From contig NZ_JAVHUY010000068.1 of assembly GCF_031085175.1 (NCBI RefSeq), positions 1-41,521 of the forward strand: 41,521 nt of DNA, read 5' to 3'. Source of the stretch: Phytohabitans maris (GTDB lineage: Bacteria; Actinomycetota; Actinomycetes; Mycobacteriales; Micromonosporaceae). This document shows positions 24,253-32,893 of this stretch, in pieces (position 1 is the stretch's first letter; each line of letters begins with the position of its first letter). Made by a program: the position numbers and the translations under genes. The notes below the pieces were generated by a model. The model was not told the DNA's origin, did no database searches, and worked only from the letters and a program-made list of their open reading frames with translations.

Positions 24253-24837
24253 CCATTGATTCTCCCCCACCCACACCCAAGACCACCAGTCATATTCGTC
24301 GATCAAGGGAAATTGGTTACGCGCTATCAGCACAAAGTGAATGGAGAATATTTTGAGCTACCGACCGATAGTGTGGCAATAAGAGGCCGCTGCCGCACCG
24401 AACGCTATTAAGTGCCTCGTAACGCCGTCGTAGCTCAAGGAGCCAACCACGCATTTCCCAGCGCGACGGGTCTCCGGACACTTCATCACCGGAAGCTGGA
24501 GCGAGCGCACCCACCACCACGGGCAATCACCTCAACGCGCCCAGCCGGGTTGACCCACGGGAAGAAGAGCGAGCTGATCCACGGGAAGAAGGGCACAGGG
24601 CGGTGCGCGCCACCGGGGCTCATCGACCACCCAGCGGCGGCCGCGAAGCACCCGGCCACCACGGCGAACCTCTGCGGTACGAGGCAAGACGCCCGCGGGC
24701 AGCAGTCCCGCGACGAGCGGTCGCCGCGGGACGGGTCGCGCGCACCACGGGCCACCTCAACAGGCCACACCCCAAAGCGAGGCCCCAGCCGAACGAGCCA
24801 CCGACCATCACACAACTCCCAGCCCTGGGAGGCAGCA
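24253..24837. other. 585-bp gene-free region, AT-rich on the left
   Basis: About 24285-24420 is clearly AT-richer than the rest of the window and probably carries the promoter of the minus-strand HNH gene; no clean -35/-10 pair stands out. Two direct copies of CCACGGGAAGAAG lie at 24555-24567 and 24579-24591 (24-bp period). The right part, up to the lipoprotein start, is GC-rich without a convincing ORF: frames are open but proline/arginine-biased and lack ribosome sites. Confidence 0.6.
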
Positions 24838-25356
24838 GTGCTTCGCGAATCCAGCGCCGTGGCCGCCTTCGCCGTCCTGATCGCCGCTGGCTGCAACCAG
24901 TCACCGGACCAGCCGGTCGGCCAGGCCGCACCCGCGCAGACCACACCGGCCGCACCCGCGCAGACCACGCCAGCCGCACCCGCCCAGTCCACCCCGGCCG
25001 CACCGCCGGCGACGACGGCCGCGCCGGCGGCACCGGCCCAGCCGCCACCGCCCGCGGCGCCGCGGGTCGTGCCGGTACCCGTACCGGTGCCGGTGCCGTA
25101 CGCGGTGCCCGAGGGGTACGCGCCGCTCGGGCAGCTCGCCACCCTCAAACAGGAGGCGAACCTGCGGGCCCTGCCCGACACCACGTCCACGGTGCTGGCC
25201 GACCTGCCCGCCGGTACCCAGGTGGACGTGCTCTGCTGGGTGACCGGCGAGCCCACCTACGGCAGCGACAAGTACGGCTCGATGTGGCTGAGCCTCGCCA
25301 GCGGCGGCTACGTCCACTCGTACCTGACGACACCCGTGGACGTAGCCACCTGCTGA
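24838..25356 (+). CDS. Secreted lipoprotein with SH3-like C-terminal domain
   Basis: A 172-residue exported protein. The N-terminus VLRESSAVAAFAVLIAAGC is a short lipoprotein signal with Cys at residue 19 (AAGC, a slightly atypical lipobox). An Ala/Pro/Thr-rich linker (repeats of PAQTTPAAP) runs to about residue 75 and then VVPVPVPVPVPYAVP. The C-terminal 80 residues fit a bacterial SH3 (SH3b) domain: EANLRALPDTTSTVLADLP, GTQVDVLCWV, YGSMWLSL, GGYVHSYLTT, ending in Cys. GGGAGG lies 5 bases before GTG 24838. Such proteins usually bind cell wall at the outer face. It stands alone, and its 3' end faces the CBM2 protease gene. Confidence 0.78.
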   Translation: MLRESSAVAAFAVLIAAGCNQSPDQPVGQAAPAQTTPAAPAQTTPAAPAQSTPAAPPATTAAPAAPAQPPPPAAPRVVPVPVPVPVPYAVPEGYAPLGQLATLKQEANLRALPDTTSTVLADLPAGTQVDVLCWVTGEPTYGSDKYGSMWLSLASGGYVHSYLTTPVDVATC

Positions 25357-25428
25357 ACGAAAGACGCCGAAAAAGATGAGGACCAAAGACAACAGCGAGA
25401 GCTAAGACCCTAATATCCCTAGCGTGAC

Positions 25429-26658
25429 TTAATACCCGTAGCGCGACTTCAGATGGCGCCACCAGTCGCGGAACATCCAGCGGTCGAACTCGGTGATGGT
25501 CGACGAGCTGCCGGCCTTCATGATGAAGCAGCACTGCCCGGTCGGCGTCCAGTCGTAGAAGTCGTCCAGGCCGTACGTGTGCCCCAGCTCGTGCAGGAAG
25601 ATGGTGATGCTGTCCGAGTTGCGGGCGTTGACGAAGTACTCCCGCCCCATCCGCTGGCCCCAGTCACCGCCGGCGCCGCCGCCGAAGCCGTCGGTCAGCC
25701 ACAGCGAGTGGTCGTAGTGCCGTGCCACGCCGCCGGGGCAGTTGGGGTAGTTGCCACTCTGGTTGAAGAACCGTCCACATGGCTCTGAGCACTGTGGAGC
25801 GTTTTCCCGGATGTCGTTGACGTAGATGTCGACCGAGCTGTCCGTCCACTGTAGCTGCGCGCGGTCGCGCACCGCCCAGCCGACGACCCGCACCGGCACG
25901 TCCGTGTACGGCCAGTTGTTGTGGCCGACCATCACGTCCATCCACTTCTTGTACTGCCGTTGCAGCGCCGCGTGGATCTCGTCCCGGAGCTGGGTCGTCA
26001 CGATCGCCGTGGAGTCCCACCGCACGCAGTAGTTGATGTACCCGCGGTTGGCCATGATCTGGTCCCAGCCGTAGTTGCGGAACCCGTACAGGTTGCCGTT
26101 GTTGTACGTCTCCTCCTGGTGCGCCCACACCTCGTTCAGCGGAGTGACCAGATTGGACGGTGGGTTCCATCCAGTCGAAGGCGGCGCGGACGTGGGAGGC
26201 GCGGAAGTGGGCGGCGCGGACGTAGGAGGCGGGGAAGTGGTGGGTGGAGTGGTGGGAGCCGACCCCGTACACGCCACACCGTTCAGGGAGAACGCCGTCG
26301 GGCTGGTGTTCGTCGTGCTGAACTGGCCGTTGAAGCCGAACGACGCCGTGCCGTTCGGGGCCAGCGAACCGTTCCAGCTCGCGTTTGTCGCCGTGACCGC
26401 GGCGCCGCTCTGGGTGACCGACGCGTTCCACGCCTGCGCCACCGACTGCCCGGTCGGGAACGACCAGGTGAGCCGCCACCCGTCGACCGGGTCGCCGAGG
26501 TTGGTGATGCCGACGTTCGCGGTGAAGCCGCCGCTCCACTGCGAGGTGACGGAGTAGTTCACCCGGCAGGCCACCGCCGCTTCGGCGGATGTCGCCACCA
26601 GGAGGCCTCCGGCTAGCGACGCCACGACGACGCCGGACGTCAGGACTGCGCGTCTCAT
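25429..26658 (-). CDS. Secreted CBM2-linked metzincin (snapalysin-like) zinc protease
   Basis: A 409-residue exoprotein. A signal peptide ([20 protein letters not shown], cleavage near AEAAV) is followed by a CBM2 cellulose-binding module of about 100 residues ([38 protein letters not shown]). [12 protein letters not shown] linker precedes a catalytic domain with H356-E-L-G-H360-T-Y-G363-L-D-D366. That is the HExxHxxGxxD signature of M7-type metzincins, and CCFIMKAG is a possible Met-turn. The start is uncertain: AAGGAG (26663-26668) is 4 bases from ATG 26658, 1 base from ATG 26661, and ATG 26673 is also in frame. It diverges from the CBM2 sugar dehydrogenase gene. A protease anchored to cellulose may act on plant wall protein or process neighbouring cellulolytic enzymes (inference). 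Confidence 0.88.
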   Translation of the reverse strand: MRRAVLTSGVVVASLAGGLLVATSAEAAVACRVNYSVTSQWSGGFTANVGITNLGDPVDGWRLTWSFPTGQSVAQAWNASVTQSGAAVTATNASWNGSLAPNGTASFGFNGQFSTTNTSPTAFSLNGVACTGSAPTTPPTTSPPPTSAPPTSAPPTSAPPSTGWNPPSNLVTPLNEVWAHQEETYNNGNLYGFRNYGWDQIMANRGYINYCVRWDSTAIVTTQLRDEIHAALQRQYKKWMDVMVGHNNWPYTDVPVRVVGWAVRDRAQLQWTDSSVDIYVNDIRENAPQCSEPCGRFFNQSGNYPNCPGGVARHYDHSLWLTDGFGGGAGGDWGQRMGREYFVNARNSDSITIFLHELGHTYGLDDFYDWTPTGQCCFIMKAGSSSTITEFDRWMFRDWWRHLKSRYGY

Positions 26659-26721
26659 CATGCTCCTTCGCATGCTCGTGCGACCTCGCCCGGCGACCGC
26701 CACATAGTTTGATGTCCATAC

Positions 26722-26751
26722 ATAATCACCGGGATGCTATCGTGCCGTCAA
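26722..26751 (-). promoter_or_regulatory. Promoter candidate of the CBM2 protease gene
   Basis: On the minus strand TTGACG (26751-26746) and GATTAT (26727-26722) are separated by 18 bp. Transcription would start near 26715, giving a leader of about 55 bases. The surrounding 26700-26765 stretch is AT-rich and must also hold the plus-strand promoter of the sugar dehydrogenase gene, which I cannot place. Confidence 0.45.
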
Positions 26752-26765
26752 CGATCGGAGTAAAT

Positions 26766-28262
26766 ATGTTCAGACCTCGATGGCTTGCGGGCCTGGCGGC
26801 GCTGGCCACCACCGTCCCGCTCGCCGCGGCGGCACCCGCCCACGCCGCCGTTCCCCTCGACCAGATAACCGTCACCACCACGCAGGTCGCGTTCGGCCTG
26901 CAGCGCCCCACCGCGATCGCCGGCATCGACAGCGGCCGCCTGCTCGTCACCGAAAAGCTCGGCACCGTACGGCTCTACGACCCCACCACCGGCCTCGCCG
27001 CCGACCCCGTCCTCGACATCGGCTCGAAGGTCGATACATCCGGCAACGAGCGCGGCCTGCTCGGCATCGCGCCGGCCCCCGACTTCGCCACCACCCAGCT
27101 CGTCTACGTGGCGTACACCGCTCTCCCGGACGGCACCCTCACCCTCTCCCGGGTGCGCCTCGGCGACGCCGCCGGCGAGCAGGTCATCCTGACCCAGGCG
27201 CACAGCGAGTTCTCCAACCACAACGGCGGCCAGGTCGCGTTCGGCGGCGACGGCTACCTGTACTGGAGCACCGGCGACGGCGGCGCGGCCGACGACGTGC
27301 TGGGCAGCGGGCAAAACCTCGGCACCCTGCTCGGCAAGATCCTGCGGCTGGACGTGAGCCGCACCTGCGGCGCCCAGGCATACTGCGTGCCGGCGGACAA
27401 CCCGTTCGTCGGGCAGGCCGGCGCCCGCCCGGAGATCTGGACGTGGGGCCTGCGCAACCCGTGGCGCTTCTCGTTCGACACCCGCCCCGGCGGCGACGGC
27501 TCGCTCTGGATCGCGGACGTCGGCCAGGGCACGTGGGAGGAGGTCAACCACCTCGGCGCGGCCCAGGGCGGCGCCAACATGGGCTGGTCCTGCCGCGAGG
27601 GCCGGGTGGTCTTCAACCCCGACCGGTGCGTCGCCGACGCGACGTACGTCGACCCGGTGCACGTCCACCAGACCTCGGTCGACGGCTGCGCGGTGATCGG
27701 CGGGTTCGTCTACCGCGGCACCCAGTTCGCGGACATCGCCGGCGGCACCTACTTCGCCACCGACTACTGCTCCGCCTCGGTGTGGGGCATCCGCGAACTG
27801 GCCGACGGCAGCCACGAGAGCCGCCTGCTGACCACGCTCGACATCGTGCAGCCGACCAGCCTCGGCGTCGACTCCAGCGGCGAGATCTACCTGGTCAACG
27901 ACCTTCCCGGCCAGCTGCACAAGCTGTCGTTCGGCCGGGTCGCGCCGCCGGTCGCCTGCCGCGTCACGTACGAGACGCAGGCCTGGGGCACCGGCTTCCG
28001 GGCGACGGTCAGGCTCACCAACACCGGCACCGAGCCGGTGAACGGCTGGACGGTCGGCTGGACCTTCCCCGGCACCCAGCGGGCCGCCAGCGCCTGGAAC
28101 GCCACCGTCACGCAGAGCGGCGCCGCCGTCTCCGCCAAGAACGCCGCCTGGAACGCCGCGATCGCCCCCGGCGCCACAGTGGAGTTCGGCTTCCTGGGCA
28201 CCCCGGGCGGCGCGCAGCCGGCCCCGGCCGCCTTCACCCTCAACGGCAACACCTGCGGGTAG
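26766..28262 (+). CDS. Secreted PQQ-type sugar dehydrogenase with C-terminal CBM2
   Basis: A 498-residue exoprotein. The signal peptide runs from MFRPRWLAGLAALATTVPLA to AHAAV. A six-bladed propeller of the soluble glucose/sorbosone dehydrogenase family (PQQ-dependent, related to CAZy AA12) covers about 30-390. It includes GLQRPTAIAG, ERGLLGIAPAPDF, SNHNGGQVAFGGDGYLY (His of the PQQ pocket), GLRNPWRFSFD and IADVGQGTWEEVN. A CBM2 of about 105 residues ends the protein ([36 protein letters not shown]). GGAG (26757-26760) lies 5 bases before ATG 26766. Known AA12 enzymes oxidise pyranoses and feed electrons to lytic polysaccharide monooxygenases; cellulose targeting fits that. A hairpin terminator follows 3 bases after the stop. 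Confidence 0.9.
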   Translation: MFRPRWLAGLAALATTVPLAAAAPAHAAVPLDQITVTTTQVAFGLQRPTAIAGIDSGRLLVTEKLGTVRLYDPTTGLAADPVLDIGSKVDTSGNERGLLGIAPAPDFATTQLVYVAYTALPDGTLTLSRVRLGDAAGEQVILTQAHSEFSNHNGGQVAFGGDGYLYWSTGDGGAADDVLGSGQNLGTLLGKILRLDVSRTCGAQAYCVPADNPFVGQAGARPEIWTWGLRNPWRFSFDTRPGGDGSLWIADVGQGTWEEVNHLGAAQGGANMGWSCREGRVVFNPDRCVADATYVDPVHVHQTSVDGCAVIGGFVYRGTQFADIAGGTYFATDYCSASVWGIRELADGSHESRLLTTLDIVQPTSLGVDSSGEIYLVNDLPGQLHKLSFGRVAPPVACRVTYETQAWGTGFRATVRLTNTGTEPVNGWTVGWTFPGTQRAASAWNATVTQSGAAVSAKNAAWNAAIAPGATVEFGFLGTPGGAQPAPAAFTLNGNTCG

Positions 28263-28265
28263 GAA

Positions 28266-28307
28266 GTCCGGCGGCCGGGCCCACGGTCCCGAGCCCGGCC
28301 GCCGGAC
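28266..28307 (+). terminator. 15-bp GC-rich hairpin terminator
   Basis: Perfect arms GTCCGGCGGCCGGGC (28266-28280) and its complement (28293-28307) around a 12-base loop, starting 3 bases after the stop of the sugar dehydrogenase gene. There is no T-run, as is common in actinobacteria. The rest of the gap to 28505 contains a GGAGCGCAGCGGAGCG stretch (about 28414-28429) and no gene. Confidence 0.7.
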
Positions 28308-28505
28308 CCACCCCCGTCGGGCCGATCGCCCAACGACAAAGACAAACCCACATTTCGAGCTACCGCGACGCCCGCGGTGGTCCGGACCGTTGCGCGGGGC
28401 CCCCGGGGAAACGTGGAGCGCAGCGGAGCGTTTTCTTGGGGTGCTTTCCCGCGGCCTCACCCTCCGCGGTTCACAATCTCACGCCGGACGACCAGGTCGG
28501 CCCGG

Positions 28506-29501
28506 CTAGGCGCTGGCGGCGTCCAGTCTGGACAGATGGGACTCGTCCAGCTTGACGTCGAGCGCGGGCAGCGCCGCCGCGAACTGGTCGACCGTCCGCG
28601 GGCCGAGCAGCGTCACCAGGGCCGGGTCGGTCTGGTGGAGCAGCCAGGCGACGACGAGCTGGTTGGGCGTCACGCCCAGCTCGCCCGCCAGCTCGGTGAG
28701 GACGGCCAGCCGGGCGTCGGCGTCCGGGCCCTCGTACGCGGCCATCATGTCGTGCCCGCGCCGCTTTTCCGGGTCGTCGTAGATGCCCTTGAGGATCGGC
28801 GAGTACGCCACCAGTGTGACCTCCGGGTTGGCCCGCAGGTAGTCCAGCTGCTCGTCGTCCACGATGGACGAATGGGTGAGCCCGGCCCGGCGGCGCAGGT
28901 AGCTGTGCTGCTGCTGGAGCGCGACCGGCGCCGGCCAGCCGTTGCGGTCGGCGATCTGCCGCACCCGCTCCAGCCGCCAGGTGCGCACGTTGGACCAGCC
29001 GATGTGCCGCACCTTGCCGGCCCGGACCACCTCGTCCAGTGCCTGGAGCGTCTCCTCGATCGGCGTGCTGCGGTCGTCCACGTGCACGTAGTACAGGTCG
29101 ATGTGGTCGGTGCCGAGCCGGCGCAGGCTGCCGTCCACCGCGCGGCGGAGGGTGTCGCCGCCGGCCCCCTCGTACGCGTCGCTGGCCGACCGCCGGCCGG
29201 CGCGTACCGCCTCGGGGTCGGCTATCCAGGCGCTCCCCTTGGTGGCGAGGAAGACGTCGTCGCGGCGGCCGCGCTTGGCGAACCAGCGGCCGAGCAGCGA
29301 CTCGCTCTCGCCGCCGCGGTCGCCGGGGGCGGGCCACCAGGCGTAGCAGTCGGCGGTGTCGACGAAGCTCCCGCCGGCGGCCAGGTACCGGTCGAGGATC
29401 TCGAACGAGTCGGCCTCGCCGGTGCGGGTGCCCATGAGCATGGCGCCGAGCGCGAGCTGGCTGACCCGCTCGCCCGTGTTTCCGAGTGCAACGGTATCCA
29501 T
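28506..29501 (-). CDS. Aldo/keto reductase, last gene of deoxysugar operon
   Basis: A 331-residue NADPH-dependent TIM-barrel oxidoreductase. The catalytic tetrad is visible: Asp and Tyr in FVDTADCYA, Lys in FLATKG, His in LYYVHVDD. Later motifs are RHIGWSNVRTWRLE and VAYSPILKG, followed by VTLLGPRTVDQ, the cofactor-phosphate region. ATG 29501 begins just before the first barrel strand; the frame extends upstream only as the shadow of the GntR gene. It lies 46 bp after the regulator stop on the same strand. It may reduce lactaldehyde-type products or oxidise the sugar in the first step; substrate not readable. Confidence 0.9.
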   Translation of the reverse strand: MDTVALGNTGERVSQLALGAMLMGTRTGEADSFEILDRYLAAGGSFVDTADCYAWWPAPGDRGGESESLLGRWFAKRGRRDDVFLATKGSAWIADPEAVRAGRRSASDAYEGAGGDTLRRAVDGSLRRLGTDHIDLYYVHVDDRSTPIEETLQALDEVVRAGKVRHIGWSNVRTWRLERVRQIADRNGWPAPVALQQQHSYLRRRAGLTHSSIVDDEQLDYLRANPEVTLVAYSPILKGIYDDPEKRRGHDMMAAYEGPDADARLAVLTELAGELGVTPNQLVVAWLLHQTDPALVTLLGPRTVDQFAAALPALDVKLDESHLSRLDAASA

Positions 29502-29547
29502 GGCGGCGACCGTAGACGCTAGAGCGCGCACGAAGTCAAAGAGAAAG

Positions 29548-30219
29548 TCAGAGCGCCCGGCGTAGCCAGTCCTCGACACCCGCGACGTGGACGGTGGCCC
29601 AGGAGCGGGCCAGCTCCGGCTGGCGGGAGGCGATCGCCTCCAGGATCGCGGCGTGCTGCTCGCGGGTCTTGGCGACCGCGCCCTCCTGGGTGAGGCCGCG
29701 CCAGATGCGGGCCCGGGTGGTGGGGCCGGAGAGGCTGTCGATGAGCGAGCAGAGCACGTTGTTGCCGGAGCCGGCCGCGATCCGCCGGTGAAACTCGAGG
29801 TCGTTGGCGACCAGCGCGTCGATGGTGGGGTCGTCGCCAAGCTCGGCGAGCACCGCCCGCAGCCCCTCGACCTCGTCGTCGGTCATCCGCTGGGCGGCGA
29901 GGGCGGTGGCCGAGGGCTCCAGGATCCGCCGCACCTCGAAGAACTCCAGCACCGTGTCGTCGCGGTGGAAGTCGACCACGAAGCTCAGCGCGTCGAGCAG
30001 GAGGCCGGGCGCGAGGCTCGTCACGTACGTGCCGTCGCCCTGGCGCACGTCGAGCACCCGGATCAGGGAGAGCGCCTTGACCGCCTCGCGCAGGGAGTTG
30101 CGGGACAGCCCGAGCCGCTCGGCCAGATCCGCCTCGCGCGGCAGCCGGTCGCCGGGGCGCATCTCCCCCGACACGATCATGCCTTTGATCTTTTCGATCG
30201 CCTCGTCGGTGACCGCCAT
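29548..30219 (-). CDS. GntR-family regulator, FCD subfamily
   Basis: A 223-residue sugar-acid-type repressor. The N-terminal winged helix is classical (IEKIKGMIVSGEMRPGDRLP, LGLSRNSLREAVKALSLIRV, QGDGTYV). The C-terminal FCD helical domain holds likely metal ligands: Asp and His in ANDLEFHRRIA, plus later His residues in REQHAAILEAI and WATVHVAGVEDWL. ATG 30219 is supported by GGGAGG 6 bases upstream. It is embedded in the fucose-type operon, so it likely responds to a sugar acid intermediate. A candidate operator is the ACATCCGATGT palindrome before the first gene (34192-34202). Confidence 0.92.
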   Translation of the reverse strand: MAVTDEAIEKIKGMIVSGEMRPGDRLPREADLAERLGLSRNSLREAVKALSLIRVLDVRQGDGTYVTSLAPGLLLDALSFVVDFHRDDTVLEFFEVRRILEPSATALAAQRMTDDEVEGLRAVLAELGDDPTIDALVANDLEFHRRIAAGSGNNVLCSLIDSLSGPTTRARIWRGLTQEGAVAKTREQHAAILEAIASRQPELARSWATVHVAGVEDWLRRAL

Positions 30220-30296
30220 GTGTCGCCTCCCGCCAAGATCGCCGGAACCCTCGCGCTTCCGCCTCGCCGCGCGACTCGTGCCGGCCGCCTCCGGGG

Positions 30297-31151
30297 CTAC
30301 GGTTGCAGATCGTACGTCCGCGCCGCCGTCCCGCCGAACACCGCCGCCCGCTCGGCCGCGCTCAGCGGCGGCAGGGCCTCGGACAGGGCTTCCCTGACCC
30401 GGCCGTAGGGGGCGGCGAGCAGGCACACCGGCCAGTCCGAGCCCCACATCACCCGGTCCGGTCCGAACGCGTCGACCGCCACCGCCACGAACGGCGCGAG
30501 GTCACCCACCATCCACCGGGCCCGGTTCGCCTCGGTCACCAGCCCGGAGAGCTTCGCGGTCACGTTCGGGTGGGCGGCGAGCGCGGCCAGCGGGCCGCGC
30601 CACCGCCCGAAACCGGCGGCGGCGTCGCCGATCGAGGGCTTGCCGAGGTGGTCCAGCACGAAGCGCACCTCCGGCAGGTCGCCGGCCAGCCGGGCCGCCG
30701 CGCCGATCTGGTCCGGCCGCAACACCAGGTCGAAGGGGAGTCCAGCAGCCGCGATGGTACGAAGGCCGCGGCGCACCGAGGCACGGTCCAGATAGCCGTG
30801 GTCGCGCTCCCCCTGCACCTGTGACCGGATCCCGACGAGGCGCTCGCCGCCGGGCAGGGCGCGGTAGCCGGCGATGGTGTCGGCGAGCGCCGGATCCTCG
30901 GGGTCGGCCCAGGCCACCACACCGGCGATGAGCGGGGACCCTTTCGCGTACCCGAGCAGCGTCTCGGCCTCGGCGGTGTCGCAGCGGCCCCCCTCGACCA
31001 GGACGGTCCGCGTGACGCCGGTCCCGTCGACGGCGGCGGCCAGGTCGTCGGGCGTGAACGTGCGCCGGATCGGGGCCAGCTCGGGCGCCTCCAGCCAGGT
31101 GTACCCCTGGCCGGCGCCCCAGAGGTGGTGGTGCGCGTCGATCACGGTCAC
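30297..31151 (-). CDS. Amidohydrolase-2 family lactonase, probable L-fuconolactonase
   Basis: A 284-residue TIM-barrel hydrolase that should open L-fucono-1,5-lactone (or L-rhamnonolactone) to the acid. The metal-site HxH near the N-terminus is IDAHHHLWG. Further motifs are VLVEGG, GIRSQVQGE, FDLVLRP, RFVLDHLGKPSIG and VMWGSDWPVCLL, the pattern of COG3618 fuconolactonases. The start is set by the GTGA overlap with the upstream aldo/keto reductase stop. A very long frame continues upstream but is only the shadow of neighbouring genes. Placement between an aldose dehydrogenase-like AKR and the operon regulator supports the lactonase role. Confidence 0.87.
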   Translation of the reverse strand: MTVIDAHHHLWGAGQGYTWLEAPELAPIRRTFTPDDLAAAVDGTGVTRTVLVEGGRCDTAEAETLLGYAKGSPLIAGVVAWADPEDPALADTIAGYRALPGGERLVGIRSQVQGERDHGYLDRASVRRGLRTIAAAGLPFDLVLRPDQIGAAARLAGDLPEVRFVLDHLGKPSIGDAAAGFGRWRGPLAALAAHPNVTAKLSGLVTEANRARWMVGDLAPFVAVAVDAFGPDRVMWGSDWPVCLLAAPYGRVREALSEALPPLSAAERAAVFGGTAARTYDLQP

Positions 31152-32119
31152 GGCCGGCCCCCGGGCACCGGCGCGTCCGGGCGGAGCAGCCCCTCGGCGA
31201 CCAGGTCGGCCCAGAGCTCCTCGGGCGGCGGGTCGGCGGTGGCGAGCGCGGCGTTGCGCCGTACCTGGTCGGGGTCCTGGGCCCCGACCACGACGGAGGC
31301 CACCGCCGGATGCGCGGCCGTGAACGCGATCGCCGCGGCCGGCAGCGACGTGCCGTGCCGGGCGCAGGCGGCGGCGAGCGCGCGGGCCCGGTCGAGCACG
31401 GCGGGCGGCGCCGACCCGTAGTCGTAGGGCAGCCCTTCGTGCGGCCGGTCCTCGGCGAGCAGCCCGCTGTTGAAGACGCCCGCGGCGACCGCCCGTACGC
31501 CGCGGCGGCCGCACTCCGGCAGGAGCGTGTCGAGGGCGGACTGTTCGAGCAGCGTGTACCGCCCGGCGATCATCACGAGGTCGACGTCGGTGTCGCGGGC
31601 GAAGCGGTGCAGCGCCGACACCTGCTTGCTGCCCACCCCGACCGCCCGCACGACGCCCTGGGAGCGCAGGTCGGCCAGGGCCGGGTACGCCTCGTCGACC
31701 GCCGCCGCCAGGTGGTCCTCCGGGTCGTGGACCAGCACCAGGTCGACTCGGTCGAGGCCGAGCCGGGCGAGGCTCTCGTCGAGCGAACGGCGTACCCCGT
31801 CGGCGGTGAAGTCCCACACCCGGCGGTGGTCGGCGGGCACCGCGAAGCCCTCGCTGTCGCGGCGGCCGGCCCCCTCCGGGTCGGGCACGAGCCGGCGGCC
31901 GACCTTGGTGCTGAGCACGAACTCGGGCCGCGGGAACGCGCGGAGCGCCGCGCCCAGCCGCCGCTCGGAGAGGCCGAGCCCGTAGTGCGGGGCGGTGTCG
32001 AAGAAGCGGACGCCGGCGTCCCAGGCGGCGGCCACGGTGGCGGCGGCGGTGCCGTCGTCGACCTCGCGGTAGAGGTTGCCGAGCTGGGCGCAGCCCAGTC
32101 CCAGCCGGCCGAACTCCAT
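31148..32119 (-). CDS. Aldo/keto reductase, probable L-fucose (D-threo-aldose) 1-dehydrogenase
   Basis: A 323-residue AKR. The N-terminus (FGRLGLGCAQLGNLYREV) and RFFDTAPHYGLGLSERRLG are typical of D-threo-aldose/L-fucose 1-dehydrogenases. Tetrad residues are Asp and Tyr in DTAPHY, Lys in LSTKVG and His in VLVHDPEDH. The segment GVFNSGLLAE matches the same subfamily. ATG 32119 has GGAGG 5 bases upstream. Together with the adjacent lactonase, dehydratase and SDR, the first step is expected to be L-fucose plus NAD(P) to L-fuconolactone. The substrate could be another 6-deoxy or pentose sugar of similar stereochemistry. Confidence 0.87.
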   Translation of the reverse strand: MEFGRLGLGCAQLGNLYREVDDGTAAATVAAAWDAGVRFFDTAPHYGLGLSERRLGAALRAFPRPEFVLSTKVGRRLVPDPEGAGRRDSEGFAVPADHRRVWDFTADGVRRSLDESLARLGLDRVDLVLVHDPEDHLAAAVDEAYPALADLRSQGVVRAVGVGSKQVSALHRFARDTDVDLVMIAGRYTLLEQSALDTLLPECGRRGVRAVAAGVFNSGLLAEDRPHEGLPYDYGSAPPAVLDRARALAAACARHGTSLPAAAIAFTAAHPAVASVVVGAQDPDQVRRNAALATADPPPEELWADLVAEGLLRPDAPVPGGRP

Positions 32120-32143
32120 GCGCACCTCCGATGTCTTCAGGCC

Positions 32144-32893
32144 CTAGGGCTGGCGCAGGCGCAGGCCCTGCATGCCGCCGTCGACGGCGAGGGCGGTGCC
32201 GGTGGTGGCGGCGGCGGCCGGGCTGGCGAGGTACGCGATCGCGGCGGCCACCTCCTCGGCGCTGACCAGGCGTCCGGTGGGCTGCCGGGCGCGGAGCGCG
32301 GCGAGCTCGGCGGCGGGGTCGGCGGCGGGGTCGAGCAGGCGGCGCACCCACGGCGTGTCGACGGTGCCGGGGTTGACGCAGTTGACCCGGATGCCCTCGC
32401 GCACGTGGTCGGCGGCCATGGCCAGGGTCAGCGACTGCACGGCGCCCTTGCTGGCGCTGTAGAGCGCCCGGGCGGGCAGGCCGGCGGTGGCCGCGATCGA
32501 GCAGGTGTTGACGATCGCGGCGTGGTCGGAGGCGCGCAGGTGCGGCAGCGCGGCCCGGGTGACCCGGACGATGCCGACCACGTTGACGTCGAAGACCCGC
32601 AGCCACTCGTCGTCGGGGTTGGTCTCGACGGTCCCCTGCGCGCCGATTCCGGCGTTGTTGACCAGCACGTCGAGGCCGCCGAGCGCGTCCGCCGCCGTGG
32701 CGACCCCGGCGCGCACCGACGTGTCGTCGCGCACGTCGGAACCGAATCCCAGCAGGGGCTCGGGGAGCCCGTCGGGCTTGAGGTCGAGGCAGGCCACGCG
32801 GGCGCCGCGCGCGGCGAGCAGCCGGGCCGTCGCCAGCCCGATGCCGGACGCGCCGCCGGTGACCAGGGCCCGCAGTCCCGCGAAGTCGTTCAT
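32144..32893 (-). CDS. SDR, probable 2-keto-3-deoxy-L-fuconate 4-dehydrogenase
   Basis: A 249-residue classical short-chain dehydrogenase. TGGASGIG (cofactor), [14 protein letters not shown], Ser in [13 protein letters not shown] (catalytic Tyr and Lys) and [15 protein letters not shown] are all present. The C-terminus is [18 protein letters not shown]. The ATG at 32893 overlaps the stop of the dehydratase gene (ATGA). The Asp ending the second strand (CLDLKP) favours NAD. In the non-phosphorylative fucose route this step oxidises 2-keto-3-deoxy-L-fuconate to the 2,4-diketo acid, which a hydrolase then cleaves. That hydrolase is not in the window. Confidence 0.9.
   Translation of the reverse strand: MNDFAGLRALVTGGASGIGLATARLLAARGARVACLDLKPDGLPEPLLGFGSDVRDDTSVRAGVATAADALGGLDVLVNNAGIGAQGTVETNPDDEWLRVFDVNVVGIVRVTRAALPHLRASDHAAIVNTCSIAATAGLPARALYSASKGAVQSLTLAMAADHVREGIRVNCVNPGTVDTPWVRRLLDPAADPAAELAALRARQPTGRLVSAEEVAAAIAYLASPAAAATTGTALAVDGGMQGLRLRQP

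Noticed and set aside
24428-24450. GTAGCTCAAGGAGCC, reminiscent of a tRNA D-arm
   Set aside because: No matching acceptor stem, anticodon arm or GGTTCGA T-loop follows within 80 bases.
24600-24837. Possible riboswitch (c-di-AMP type) before the SH3 lipoprotein
   Set aside because: Such elements precede wall-protein genes in actinobacteria, but I cannot find the conserved aptamer core here.
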